Below, one piece after another: positions 1-8,110 of a stretch of 64,000 bases of DNA. This stretch comes from Allobranchiibius sp. CTAmp26 (lineage in GTDB: Bacteria; Actinomycetota; Actinomycetes; Actinomycetales; Dermatophilaceae). Each line of letters begins with the position of its first letter. The first letter of the stretch is position 1. The position numbers were made by a program, and so were the translations under genes. A model generated the notes under the pieces. The model saw only the letters and a program-made list of their open reading frames with translations, was not told the origin of the DNA and did no database searches. The DNA lies in contig NZ_JAGEKR010000006.1 in assembly GCF_017565405.1 (NCBI RefSeq), positions 124,001 to 188,000 of the forward strand. Direction: 5' to 3'.

Positions 1-1374
1 ATTTCCACCGTCGGCGAACTGCGCGCGAGCGGCCACGAACAGGTCGGCGTACGCGAAGAGATCCGGCACAACCTGTTGAGCGCACTGGCGGAGGGCCGTG
101 ACCCGTGGCCCGGCATCCAGGGTTTCGCCGACACCGTCATCCCGCAGCTCGAACGCGCGCTGCTCGCCGGGCACGACATCGTGCTGCTCGGCGAGCGAGG
201 GCAGGGCAAGACGCGAGTGCTGCGCACCCTGCAGGGACTGCTCGACGAGTGGACGCCGGTGATCGCCGGATCGGAGCTGGGCGAGCACCCGTACGACCCG
301 ATCACGCCCGTGTCGATCCGGCGCGCCGGCGACCTGGGCGACCAGCTTCCCGTCGCGTGGCGGCACCGCGACGAGCGGTACGCCGAGAAGCTGGCCACGC
401 CGGACACCTCCGTCGGCGACCTCGTGGGGGACATCGACCCGATGAAGGTCGCCGAGGGGCGCAGTCTGGGCGACCCCGAGACGATCCACTTCGGGCTCAT
501 CCCGCGCAGCCACCGCGGCATCGTGGCGATCAACGAACTGCCCGACCTCGCCGAGCGCATCCAGGTGTCGATGCTCAACGTGATGGAGGAACGCGACATC
601 CAGGTCCGCGGCTACGTGCTGCGCCTGCCGCTCGACGTCCTCGTCGTGGCCAGCGCGAACCCCGAGGACTACACCAACCGCGGGCGCATCATCACTCCGC
701 TCAAGGACCGCTTCGGCGCCCAGGTGCGCACCCACTACCCCCTCACCGTCGAGGGCGAGGTCGCCGTCATCTCCCAGGAGGCGCAGCTCGTCGCGACGGT
801 GCCGGACTTCATCGTGGAGATCCTGGCGCGGTTCACCCGGGGGCTGCGCGAGTCGAACGCCGTCGACCAGCGGTCGGGTGTCTCGGCCCGATTCGCGATC
901 GCTGCGGCCGAGACCGTGGCGGCTGCGGCCCTGCGGCGGGCGAGCATCCGGCACGAGGACGAGGCCGTCGCTCGGATCGTCGACCTGGACACGGCGTCCG
1001 ACGTGCTCACCGGCAAGGTCGAGTTCGAGAGCGGGCACGAGGGGCGTGAGGAGCCGGTCCTGGAGCACCTGTTGCGGATGGCGGTCGCCGATACCGCCCG
1101 GTCCCGGCTCCGCGGGATCGACCTCGGGCTGCTCGTACGCAGCATCGAGGAAGGCGCCGAGATCAGCACCGGCGACGACGTGACGAGCGCCGATCTGCTC
1201 GCCGCGCTGCCGGTGCTGGGTGAGTCCGACCTCTACGACCAGATCGCCGAGCGCCTCGGCGCGCACACCGCCGGCGAGCGCGCCAGCGCCGTCGAGCTGG
1301 CCCTCGAGGGGCTCTACCTCGCCCGCAAGGTCAGCAAGGACGTGGACGACGACGGTCGCGCGACATACCGCTGA
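1..1374 (+). CDS. MoxR/magnesium-chelatase-like AAA+ ATPase, 5' partial
   Basis: The reading frame is open from the first base of the window, so the start lies upstream; the TTG at 76 is internal. The visible 457 residues show a P-loop (GERGQGKT, about residue 64), a Walker-B-like region (GIVAINELPDL) and a sensor-1 segment (ASANPEDYTNRG), as in ChlI/BchI and MoxR ATPases. In this family the ATPase remodels a client protein together with a VWA-domain partner, and a VWA gene follows at 1529, so the pair probably works together. No ChlH-type porphyrin-binding subunit is visible nearby, so real magnesium chelation is unlikely; the client is unknown. The same pair exists in mycobacteria (Rv0958/Rv0959-like, from memory). 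Confidence 0.9.
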   Translation: MSTVGELRASGHEQVGVREEIRHNLLSALAEGRDPWPGIQGFADTVIPQLERALLAGHDIVLLGERGQGKTRVLRTLQGLLDEWTPVIAGSELGEHPYDPITPVSIRRAGDLGDQLPVAWRHRDERYAEKLATPDTSVGDLVGDIDPMKVAEGRSLGDPETIHFGLIPRSHRGIVAINELPDLAERIQVSMLNVMEERDIQVRGYVLRLPLDVLVVASANPEDYTNRGRIITPLKDRFGAQVRTHYPLTVEGEVAVISQEAQLVATVPDFIVEILARFTRGLRESNAVDQRSGVSARFAIAAAETVAAAALRRASIRHEDEAVARIVDLDTASDVLTGKVEFESGHEGREEPVLEHLLRMAVADTARSRLRGIDLGLLVRSIEEGAEISTGDDVTSADLLAALPVLGESDLYDQIAERLGAHTAGERASAVELALEGLYLARKVSKDVDDDGRATYR

Positions 1375-1400
1375 CCGTTGCGCCCGACGCTGACGGTCTT

Positions 1401-1440
1401 CGCGACGGTTGACGGTCTTCGAACGCCGTCAACCGTCGCG
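1401..1440. terminator. 15-bp perfect inverted repeat between ATPase and VWA genes
   Basis: CGCGACGGTTGACGG (1401-1415) is followed by a 10-base loop and CCGTCAACCGTCGCG (1426-1440). A second shell, TGACGG (1391-1396) with CCGTCA (1445-1450), encloses it. There is no T tract. It could terminate or attenuate transcription between the two genes; the VWA gene then has its own leader and ribosome site. Confidence 0.6.
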
Positions 1441-1528
1441 AACGCCGTCACCGTGGGGCGGACGTTCGGCCCCGCTCGGTATCATGTGATCGGTAACGCC
1501 TCAGCCCTCTTAGAGGAGGCGCATTCCC

Positions 1529-3514
1529 TTGGCCAGTAAGCGAACTCATCGCTCCCGCTACGGCCGGTACGTCGGTGGGCCCGACCCGCTCGCGCCGCCG
1601 GTGGACCTGGCCGAGGCGCTCGACGCGATCGGCGAGGACGTCATGTCCGGCTACTCACCGGAGCACGCGATGCGGGAGTTCCTGCGCCGCGGCACCCGGG
1701 ACCAGCAGGGCCTGGACGAGCTGGCCCGCCAGGTGGCGCAGAAGCGGCGGGAGATGCTCGCCAAGCACAACCTGGACGGCACCTTCCAGGAGGTCAAGGA
1801 ACTGCTCGACAAGGCGGTGCTCACCGAGCGCAAACGGCTGGCGCGCGATCTGGACGACGACGCGCGGTTCGCCGAGATGCGCATCGAGAACCTCCCGCCG
1901 TCGACCGCGGCCGCGGTCAACGAGCTGAGCGACTACCCGTGGCGTGACGCCGAGGCGCGCGAGGACTACGAACGCATCAAGGACCTGCTCGGCCGCGAGA
2001 TGCTCGACCAGCGGTTCGCCGGCATGAAGCAGGCGCTCGAGGGCGCCACCGACGAAGACCGCGCGCAGATCAGCGAGATGCTGAAGGACCTCAACGACCT
2101 GCTCACGAAGCACCGCAACGGCGAAGACACCGACGCGGCGTTCGAGCAGTTCATGGACAAGCACGGAGACCTCTTCCCCGAGCAGCCCGAGACCATCGAG
2201 GAGCTGCTGGACTCGTTGGCGCAGCGGGCCGCGGCGGCCCAGCGGATGCGCAACTCGATGACGCAGGAGCAGCGTGACGAGCTCGACGCGCTGGCGACCC
2301 AGGCGTTCGGCTCGCCGGAGCTCATGGACCAGCTCGGTGCCCTGGACGACAACCTGCGCGCCCTGCGCCCCGGTGAGGACTGGGGCGGCGGCGAGGAGTT
2401 CGGCGGTGAGCAGGGGATGGGCCTCGGCGACGGCACAGGGATGCTGCAGGACCTGGCCGACCTCGACGCGTTGAGCGAGCAGCTCTCCCAGCAGTACGCC
2501 GGGGCGCGGATGGACGACCTCGATCTGGACGCGCTGCGGCGCCAGTTGGGCGACGAGGCGGCGGTGGACGCGCAACGCTTGGCGGAGCTGGAGCGGCAGC
2601 TGCGCAATCGTGACTATCTGCAGTCCGATGCGCAGGGCGACCTGCGCCTGTCACCCCGTGCGATGCGCGAGCTGGGGAAGTCCTTGCTGCGCGACGTCAG
2701 TCAGACGTTGTCGGGTCGGCAGGGGCAGCGTGACGCTCGCAAGGCGGGTACGGCGGGAGAGCCGTCCGGGGCCTCGCGACCGTGGGAGTTCGGCGACACC
2801 GAGTCCTGGGACGTCACGCGCACGCTGACGAATGCGGCGCTCCGGCGGGCGGGTGAGCCCGATGGTCCGGCCATCTCCTTCCAGGACGTGGAGGTGCAGG
2901 AGACCGAGGCGCGCACCCAGGCCGCGGTCGCGTTGCTGGTCGACACGTCGTTCTCGATGGCGATGGACGGTCGCTGGCTGCCGATGAAACGTACGGCGCT
3001 CGCGCTGCACCAGCTCATCTCGACCAGGTTCCGCGGCGATCATCTGGAGCTGGTGGCGTTCGGTCGGCACGCGCAGACGATGGAGATCGCCGAGCTGACC
3101 GGGCTGGCGCCGGAGTGGGACAAGGGCACCAACCTGCACCACGCGCTGATCCTCGCGAACCAGCACTTCCGCAGGTACACGAACGCCCAACCGGTGCTGC
3201 TCGTCGTCACCGACGGGGAGCCGACGGCGCACCTGGAGTCCGACGGCGAGGTCTTCTTCGACTACCCGCCACACCCGCTGACCGTGGCGTACGCCGTCCG
3301 CGAGCTGGACCAGTCGACCCGGCTCGGCGCGCAGACGACGATCTTCCGGCTCGGCGAGGATCCCGGGCTGGCGCGCTTCCTGGACCAGCTGGCCAAGCGC
3401 GCCGGAGGTCGGGTGCTCGCGCCCGAGCTGGAGGGCCTGGGCGCCGCGGTCGTCGACAGCTACCTGTCGGGACGCAACCTCGGCGGCAGCAACTGGTTCG
3501 GCGCCTCCGGCTGA
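1529..3514 (+). CDS. VWA-domain protein, partner of the upstream AAA+ ATPase
   Basis: 661-residue protein. The first ~450 residues are highly charged, helix-rich and partly Gly-rich (about 280-300). A von Willebrand A domain occupies roughly residues 465-640. Its metal-ion-dependent adhesion site is complete: DTSFS (DxSxS), the Thr in KGTNLHHA, and the Asp in VVTDGEPTA. In MoxR/ChlI-ChlD-type pairs the VWA protein recruits or senses the client of the ATPase. The TTG start at 1529 is supported by GAGGAGG at about 1513-1519. No signal peptide or membrane segment is seen, so it is probably cytosolic. The substrate is unknown. Confidence 0.88.
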   Translation: MASKRTHRSRYGRYVGGPDPLAPPVDLAEALDAIGEDVMSGYSPEHAMREFLRRGTRDQQGLDELARQVAQKRREMLAKHNLDGTFQEVKELLDKAVLTERKRLARDLDDDARFAEMRIENLPPSTAAAVNELSDYPWRDAEAREDYERIKDLLGREMLDQRFAGMKQALEGATDEDRAQISEMLKDLNDLLTKHRNGEDTDAAFEQFMDKHGDLFPEQPETIEELLDSLAQRAAAAQRMRNSMTQEQRDELDALATQAFGSPELMDQLGALDDNLRALRPGEDWGGGEEFGGEQGMGLGDGTGMLQDLADLDALSEQLSQQYAGARMDDLDLDALRRQLGDEAAVDAQRLAELERQLRNRDYLQSDAQGDLRLSPRAMRELGKSLLRDVSQTLSGRQGQRDARKAGTAGEPSGASRPWEFGDTESWDVTRTLTNAALRRAGEPDGPAISFQDVEVQETEARTQAAVALLVDTSFSMAMDGRWLPMKRTALALHQLISTRFRGDHLELVAFGRHAQTMEIAELTGLAPEWDKGTNLHHALILANQHFRRYTNAQPVLLVVTDGEPTAHLESDGEVFFDYPPHPLTVAYAVRELDQSTRLGAQTTIFRLGEDPGLARFLDQLAKRAGGRVLAPELEGLGAAVVDSYLSGRNLGGSNWFGASG

Positions 3515-3538
3515 GTCAGCCGCACGTCGGGAGTACGT

Positions 3539-3597
3539 GCGCGCCTTATGGAGCGCGTAACAACTCCCAACTTCCCGCGCGCCCTATGGAGCGCGCG
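3539..3597. repeat. Two tandem hairpin-forming repeats after the VWA gene
   Basis: GCGCGCCTTATGGAGCGCG (3539-3557) and GCGCGCCCTATGGAGCGCG (3577-3595) are near-identical direct repeats, and each folds on itself (5-bp and 7-bp GC stems with an 8-base loop). Placed just after the VWA stop and before the pdxT promoter, they are best read as a double terminator or processing element. No T tract follows. Confidence 0.55.
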
Positions 3598-3619
3598 ACG
3601 ACTCCACGCTCACGCTCCG

Positions 3620-3625
3620 TAGGAT
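3620..3625 (+). promoter_or_regulatory. -10 hexamer of pdxT, leaderless geometry
   Basis: TAGGAT ends six bases before the GTG start at 3632, the spacing expected if transcription begins at the start codon. No Shine-Dalgarno sequence is present. Confidence 0.55.
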
Positions 3626-3631
3626 CGGCGC

Positions 3632-4255
3632 GTGACGAAGCCACGCATCGGAGTGCTCGCCGTACAAGGGGACGTGCGTGAGCACCTGCGTGCGCTGGCC
3701 GGCGCCGACGTGGAAGCGGTGCCGGTACGCCGCCCGCAAGAGGTCGCGCGGATCGACGGGCTGATCCTCCCCGGTGGGGAGTCGACCACCATCGACAAGT
3801 TGCTGCGCATCTTCGAGCTGCAGGAGCCCATCCGTGCGCGCATCGCGGCCGGGATGCCGGTCTACGGGTCGTGCGCCGGGATGATCCTGCTGGCCGACCA
3901 AGTACTGGACGGCCAGCCCGGCCAGCAGACCCTCGGCGGGATGGACATCACGGTTCGGCGCAACGCCTTCGGGCGTCAGGTGGACTCGTTCGACACCGAT
4001 CTGACGATGCCGTCGCTCGCGGACGGCGCGCACACCCCGGTGCACGCGGTCTTCATCCGCGCCCCCTGGGTCGAACGCGCCGGGGAGGGGGTCGAGGTGC
4101 TCGGCACGGTCCCGGACGGACCGGCGCGGGGACGCATCGTGGCGTGCCGCCAAGGCGGGCTGCTCGCGACGTCCTTCCACCCCGAGGTGACCGACGACTA
4201 CCGGGTGCACCACTACTTCGCCGCCATGGTGCGCGACGCCGTACGCGTGTCGTAG
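3632..4255 (+). CDS. pdxT: Pyridoxal 5'-phosphate synthase glutaminase subunit PdxT
   Basis: 207 residues, normal length for the family. PdxT hydrolyses glutamine and passes ammonia to the PdxS synthase ring to make pyridoxal phosphate. The class-I glutaminase features are visible: LPGGEST near residue 46, nucleophile Cys81 in GSCAGM, and the His183/Glu185 pair in SFHPEV. The GTG start follows a -10-like hexamer at leaderless spacing. The pdxS partner, often directly upstream, is not in this window. The YebC-family gene follows, as is common in actinobacteria. Confidence 0.96.
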   Translation: MTKPRIGVLAVQGDVREHLRALAGADVEAVPVRRPQEVARIDGLILPGGESTTIDKLLRIFELQEPIRARIAAGMPVYGSCAGMILLADQVLDGQPGQQTLGGMDITVRRNAFGRQVDSFDTDLTMPSLADGAHTPVHAVFIRAPWVERAGEGVEVLGTVPDGPARGRIVACRQGGLLATSFHPEVTDDYRVHHYFAAMVRDAVRVS

Positions 4256-4359
4256 GCGTGCGGCGTACGCCGCCGGAATCGCGCCCCCGCGCGAATCGTT
4301 ACGATGACGGGCGGATCAGCCGTCGGTGACGGACGCAACGAGCACGAAGCAGGGAGAAC

Positions 4360-5115
4360 ATGAGCGGGCACTCCAAGTGGGCCACCACCAAGCACAAGAA
4401 GGCGGTGGTCGATGCCAAGCGCGCCAAACTGTTCGCGAAGCTGATCAAGAACATCGAGGTGGCGGCGCGCTCCGGCGGCGGCGACCTGTCGGGCAACCCG
4501 ACGCTCTACGACGCGGTGCAGAAGGCCAAGAAGTCCTCGGTGCCCAACGACAACATCGACCGCGCGGTCAAGCGCGGTTCGGGCGCGGAGGCCGGCGCGG
4601 CGGAGTACCTGGCGCTCACCTACGAGGGGTACGCGCCCGGCGGCGTGGCGCTGCTGATCGAGTGCCTGACCGACAACAAGAACCGCGCGGTCGCCGAGGT
4701 GCGCACGGCCCTGCAGCGCAACGGGGGGACGATGGCCGAGAGCGGCTCGGTCGCCTTCCAGTTCCACCGCAAGGGCCTGGTGACGGTGCCCAAGGCGGAC
4801 AAGAGCGAGGACGACATCCTCGAGGTCGTGATGGACGCCGGAGCCGAGGAGATCAACGACCTGGGGGAGTCCTTCGAGATCGTCTCCGAGGCCACCGACT
4901 TCGTCGCGGTCCGCGAGGCCGTGCAGGCCGCGGGCATCGACTACGACTCGGCCGAGTCCTCCTGGCTGCCCACGGTCGAGGTGCCCCTGGACGCCGACGG
5001 TGCCCGCAAGATGTTCCGCATCATCGATGCGCTCGAGGACAGCGACGACGTGCAGAACGTCTACGCCAACGGTGATGTCTCCGACGAGGTCCTCGCCGAG
5101 CTCGACGAGGAGTAG
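4360..5115 (+). CDS. YebC/PmpR family transcription or translation factor
   Basis: 251 residues, full length. The N-terminus ([14 protein letters not shown]) is the family hallmark, followed by the three-domain YebC fold with the acidic C-terminal part ([17 protein letters not shown]). Members have been described as DNA-binding regulators and more recently as ribosome-associated factors that help translation of difficult sequences, so the molecular role here is open. It lies directly upstream of ruvCAB, a conserved bacterial arrangement. An AGGGA ribosome site precedes the ATG. The SOS operator starts after this gene, so it is probably not part of the damage-induced unit. Confidence 0.95.
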   Translation: MSGHSKWATTKHKKAVVDAKRAKLFAKLIKNIEVAARSGGGDLSGNPTLYDAVQKAKKSSVPNDNIDRAVKRGSGAEAGAAEYLALTYEGYAPGGVALLIECLTDNKNRAVAEVRTALQRNGGTMAESGSVAFQFHRKGLVTVPKADKSEDDILEVVMDAGAEEINDLGESFEIVSEATDFVAVREAVQAAGIDYDSAESSWLPTVEVPLDADGARKMFRIIDALEDSDDVQNVYANGDVSDEVLAELDEE

Positions 5116-5170
5116 GCGACTCGCCGCACCGCCTGCCCGCGGTCGGTCCCCGCTCCGGGTAGCGTCGCCA

Positions 5171-5194
5171 TGTGCCGAACAAGTGTTCGGCACA
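5171..5194. promoter_or_regulatory. LexA SOS box of the ruvCAB operon
   Basis: A 24-base element with perfect 10-base arms (TGTGCCGAAC and GTTCGGCACA) around AAGT. It contains CGAAC-N4-GTTCG, the LexA operator used by Gram-positive bacteria and actinobacteria. It sits 28 bases before the ruvC start, where repression of the promoter is expected. Confidence 0.93.
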
Positions 5195-5221
5195 CGGCGA
5201 TTCATTCTCCAGGAGGCTTGC

Positions 5222-5785
5222 GTGCGTGTCCTCGGCGTCGATCCCGGGCTGACCCGGTGCGGCCTCGGCGTGGTGGAGGGCGGCATCGGCGAACCGGTCC
5301 GGATGATCGCCGTCGGCGTCGTGCGTACGCCGCCCGGCGACGATCCCGCTGAACGCCTGCTCACCCTGCAGACCGAGATCGACGAGTGGCTGCAGCGGTA
5401 CTCACCCGACGCCGTCGCCGTCGAACGCGTCTTCGCCAAGGCCAACATCAAGGGGATCATGGGCACCGCGCAGGCCTCCGCCGTCCCGATGCTCGCCGCG
5501 GCCCGACTGGGGCTGCCGCTCGCCATGCACACCCCCTCGGAGGTGAAGGCCGCGGTTACCGGCAACGGCCGCGCCGACAAGGCGCAGGTGACAGCGATGG
5601 TGACCCGGATCCTCAAACTGCAGGTCGCTCCCACGCCGGCCGACGCTGCCGACGCTCTGGCCCTGGCGATCTGCCACGTATGGCGCGGCGGCGCGCAGGA
5701 CCGCATCGCCCAGGCCCTGGCCCGCCAGAAGGCAGCCCAAACAGCTCAGGCAGCCCGAGCTCAGGCGCGGCGGGTGGCCCGATGA
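5222..5785 (+). CDS. ruvC: Holliday junction endonuclease RuvC
   Basis: 187 residues. RuvC cuts Holliday junctions symmetrically after RuvAB branch migration. The N-terminus [14 protein letters not shown] carries the first catalytic Asp; the conserved acidic residues continue in AVERVF and in the C-terminal DAADALALA segment. The GTG start is set by AGGAGG at 5211-5216 and by the SOS box just upstream. The C-terminal tail is rich in Ala and Gln. The stop overlaps the ruvA start (ATGA), so the three ruv genes form one operon. Confidence 0.97.
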   Translation: MRVLGVDPGLTRCGLGVVEGGIGEPVRMIAVGVVRTPPGDDPAERLLTLQTEIDEWLQRYSPDAVAVERVFAKANIKGIMGTAQASAVPMLAAARLGLPLAMHTPSEVKAAVTGNGRADKAQVTAMVTRILKLQVAPTPADAADALALAICHVWRGGAQDRIAQALARQKAAQTAQAARAQARRVAR

Positions 5786-6396
5786 TCGCGAGCCTGCGGG
5801 GCACGGTCCTCGCGACCGGTCTCGGCACCCTCGTGGTCGAGGTCGGCGGCGTCGGACTGTCGGTGCTCGCGACCCCTTCCACCGCGGCGTCGGTGCGGGT
5901 CGGCGAGACGGCCACCCTGGCGACCACGCTGGTCGTACGCGAGGACTCGCTCACCCTCTTCGGCTTCGCCACCACGAGTGAGCGCGACCTCTTCGAGCTG
6001 GTCCAGACCGTCAGCGGTGTCGGGCCTCGGCTCGCGCTCGCGATGCTCGCGATCCACGCACCGGAGGTGCTGCGCGCCGCCATCGCCGGCGGTGACCTCG
6101 CCACGCTGGTGAAGGTGCCCGGCATCGGCAAGAAGGGCGCCGAGCGGATCGTGCTGGAGCTGAAGGACAAGGTCGGCCCGATATCGGCGGTCGGCGCGGA
6201 GGATGCGGCGACGCAGGCGTCCGGCATCGTCGAGGGCGAGCACGGACAGGTCGTCGAGGCCCTGGTCGGTCTGGGCTGGTCGGGCAAGCAGGCGCAGGAC
6301 GCCGTCGAGCGGGTCGTCGACGCGGCCTCCGATGACGGCCAGGTGCGCGACGTGTCGGGTCTGCTGCGCGCCGCGTTGCGGGAGCTGGGCCGGTGA
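5782..6396 (+). CDS. ruvA: Holliday junction branch-migration protein RuvA
   Basis: 204 residues. RuvA tetramers hold the Holliday junction and load RuvB. The N-terminal OB-fold begins [10 protein letters not shown]. Two helix-hairpin-helix motifs are visible ([13 protein letters not shown] and [13 protein letters not shown]). The C-terminal third domain that contacts RuvB ends in [10 protein letters not shown]. The ATG overlaps the ruvC stop and the stop overlaps the ruvB start, giving translational coupling on both sides. Confidence 0.97.
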   Translation: MIASLRGTVLATGLGTLVVEVGGVGLSVLATPSTAASVRVGETATLATTLVVREDSLTLFGFATTSERDLFELVQTVSGVGPRLALAMLAIHAPEVLRAAIAGGDLATLVKVPGIGKKGAERIVLELKDKVGPISAVGAEDAATQASGIVEGEHGQVVEALVGLGWSGKQAQDAVERVVDAASDDGQVRDVSGLLRAALRELGR

Positions 6397-7517
6397 GCGA
6401 GAGCGACGACCCGTCGTACGAGGACGAGTCGTACGACGCGACGGCGCGGATCGTGGACCCGGGGGGCCACCCGGTCGACGAGGACCGCCGGTTCGAAGCG
6501 GCCCTGCGGCCGCGCAAGCTGGCAGACTTCCCCGGCCAGCCGCGGGTGCGTGACCAGCTGGGTCTGCTGCTCGAGGCCGCGCGGCGCCGCGGTGCACCGC
6601 CGGACCACGTGCTGCTGTCGGGCCCACCCGGCCTGGGCAAGACCTCCTTGGCCATGATCATCGCCGCGGAGCTGGAGCAACCGATCCGGATCACCAGCGG
6701 TCCGGCGATCCAGCACGCGGGCGACCTCGCCGCCGTGCTGTCCTCGCTCGCCGAGGGTGAGGTGCTCTTCCTCGACGAGATCCACCGGATGGCGCGCCCC
6801 GCCGAGGAGATGCTCTACCTGGCGATGGAGGACTTCCGGGTCGACATCATCGTCGGCAAGGGCCCGGGTGCCACCGCGATCCCGCTGGAGTTGCCGGCGT
6901 TCACCGTGGTGGGTGCGACGACGAGGGCGGGCCTGCTGCCCGCGCCGCTGCGCGACCGTTTCGGCTTCACCGGACACCTCGACTTCTACGCGACGGCGGA
7001 CCTGGCCGCGATCCTCACCCGCAACGCCACGCTGCTCGGCGTCGAGAGCACCCCGCAGGGGATCGACGAGATGGCCGGGCGCTCCCGCGGCACCCCGCGG
7101 ATCGCCAACCGGCTGCTGCGACGAGTCCGTGACTACGCGCAGGTGCACGGCAACGGGATCGTCGACCTGACCGCGGCTCGCGCGGCACTGCAGCTCTTCG
7201 ACGTCGACGATCGCGGCCTGGACCGGCTCGACCGGGCGGTGCTCGACGCCCTCTGCCGGCGCTTCGGTGGCGGGCCCGTGGGGCTCTCGACCCTCGCCGT
7301 GGCGGTGGGCGAGGAGGCCGACACGGTCGAGACCGTCGCCGAGCCGTATCTGGTGCGGGAGGGGTACCTGGTGCGTACGCCGCGCGGCCGGGCCGCGTCC
7401 CCGATGGCGTGGGCGCACCTGGGCCTGACTCCTCCCGCACCGGGCGCAGCAGGAACGCAGCTGGGCTTCGGCGATGTCGACGGCCGGTTCGGCGGGGGCA
7501 CGTCCGACACCGATTGA
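6393..7517 (+). CDS. ruvB: Holliday junction branch-migration helicase RuvB
   Basis: 374 residues. AAA+ motor that drives branch migration with RuvA. Walker A GPPGLGKT (about 77-84), Walker B LFLDEIHR, sensor 1 [11 protein letters not shown] and the arginine finger in LRDRFG are all present, and the C-terminal winged-helix domain ends the protein. An acidic N-terminal extension of about 25 residues precedes the core, which is common in actinobacteria. The GTG start overlaps the ruvA stop by four bases. Confidence 0.98.
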   Translation: MSESDDPSYEDESYDATARIVDPGGHPVDEDRRFEAALRPRKLADFPGQPRVRDQLGLLLEAARRRGAPPDHVLLSGPPGLGKTSLAMIIAAELEQPIRITSGPAIQHAGDLAAVLSSLAEGEVLFLDEIHRMARPAEEMLYLAMEDFRVDIIVGKGPGATAIPLELPAFTVVGATTRAGLLPAPLRDRFGFTGHLDFYATADLAAILTRNATLLGVESTPQGIDEMAGRSRGTPRIANRLLRRVRDYAQVHGNGIVDLTAARAALQLFDVDDRGLDRLDRAVLDALCRRFGGGPVGLSTLAVAVGEEADTVETVAEPYLVREGYLVRTPRGRAASPMAWAHLGLTPPAPGAAGTQLGFGDVDGRFGGGTSDTD

Positions 7518-7532
7518 CGGCGTGGCCTGCGG

Positions 7533-7561
7533 TTGGGTAAGCCCCCAAGCTGACCTAGACT
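7533..7561 (+). promoter_or_regulatory. Promoter of the yajC-secDF operon
   Basis: TTGGGT (7533-7538), a 17-base spacer and TAGACT (7556-7561) match a housekeeping sigma-factor promoter in the ruvB-yajC gap. The leader would be about 65 bases, with the ribosome site GAAGGA near 7617. Confidence 0.6.
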
Positions 7562-7633
7562 CTGCCGCTGGTAATCCAACGACGGGCCGGTGTGGCTGCG
7601 TCGCACCGTGAGACCCGAAGGACGTTCCGTTCC

Positions 7634-8104
7634 ATGCCCGCTCTTGCAGCAGCCAGTTCCGGTAACTCCGGGTCGAGCAACGGCACGTTCATCCTCATCG
7701 GGGTGGTCATCCTCCTCGGCGTGCTGCTCTTCGTCTCCAACCGGCGCAAACGCCGCCAGGCGCAGCAGCAGCAGGAGAGCCTGAAGCTCGGCACCGCGGT
7801 GAGCACCACGTCCGGTCTCCTCGGCACCTTGTCCGCCCTGGACGAGCGGACCGCCACCGTCGAGGTGAGCCCCGGGGTGCACCTGCAGTTCGTTCGCCGA
7901 GCCGTCGTGCCGCGCTCCGCGCTGCTGCCCGAGGCGCCGGCCACCAGCACCGAATCCCCTGAAGTGGGATCCTCGAAGGACGCGGCGGAACCCGCCGCAG
8001 CGGGCGAGGCGTTGCCTCCTCAGGACAACCGACCGGCCGGCGCATCGCCGGGCTCACCCGACCGGACGCCCGACGACCATGACGACACCCGCGCGGAGGC
8101 CTGA
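7634..8104 (+). CDS. yajC: Preprotein translocase auxiliary subunit YajC
   Basis: 156 residues from the ATG at 7634; a GTG at 7592 would add 14 residues but lacks a better ribosome site. One membrane segment (FILIGVVILLGVLLFVSN, about 16-33) is followed by the basic stretch NRRKRRQ and the conserved YajC domain with the pattern LGTAVSTTSGLLG. The C-terminal 45 residues are a Pro/Ala/Glu-rich tail. YajC joins SecDF at the Sec channel, and secD and secF follow immediately, confirming the assignment. Confidence 0.93.
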   Translation: MPALAAASSGNSGSSNGTFILIGVVILLGVLLFVSNRRKRRQAQQQQESLKLGTAVSTTSGLLGTLSALDERTATVEVSPGVHLQFVRRAVVPRSALLPEAPATSTESPEVGSSKDAAEPAAAGEALPPQDNRPAGASPGSPDRTPDDHDDTRAEA

Positions 8105-8110
8105 GCACCG

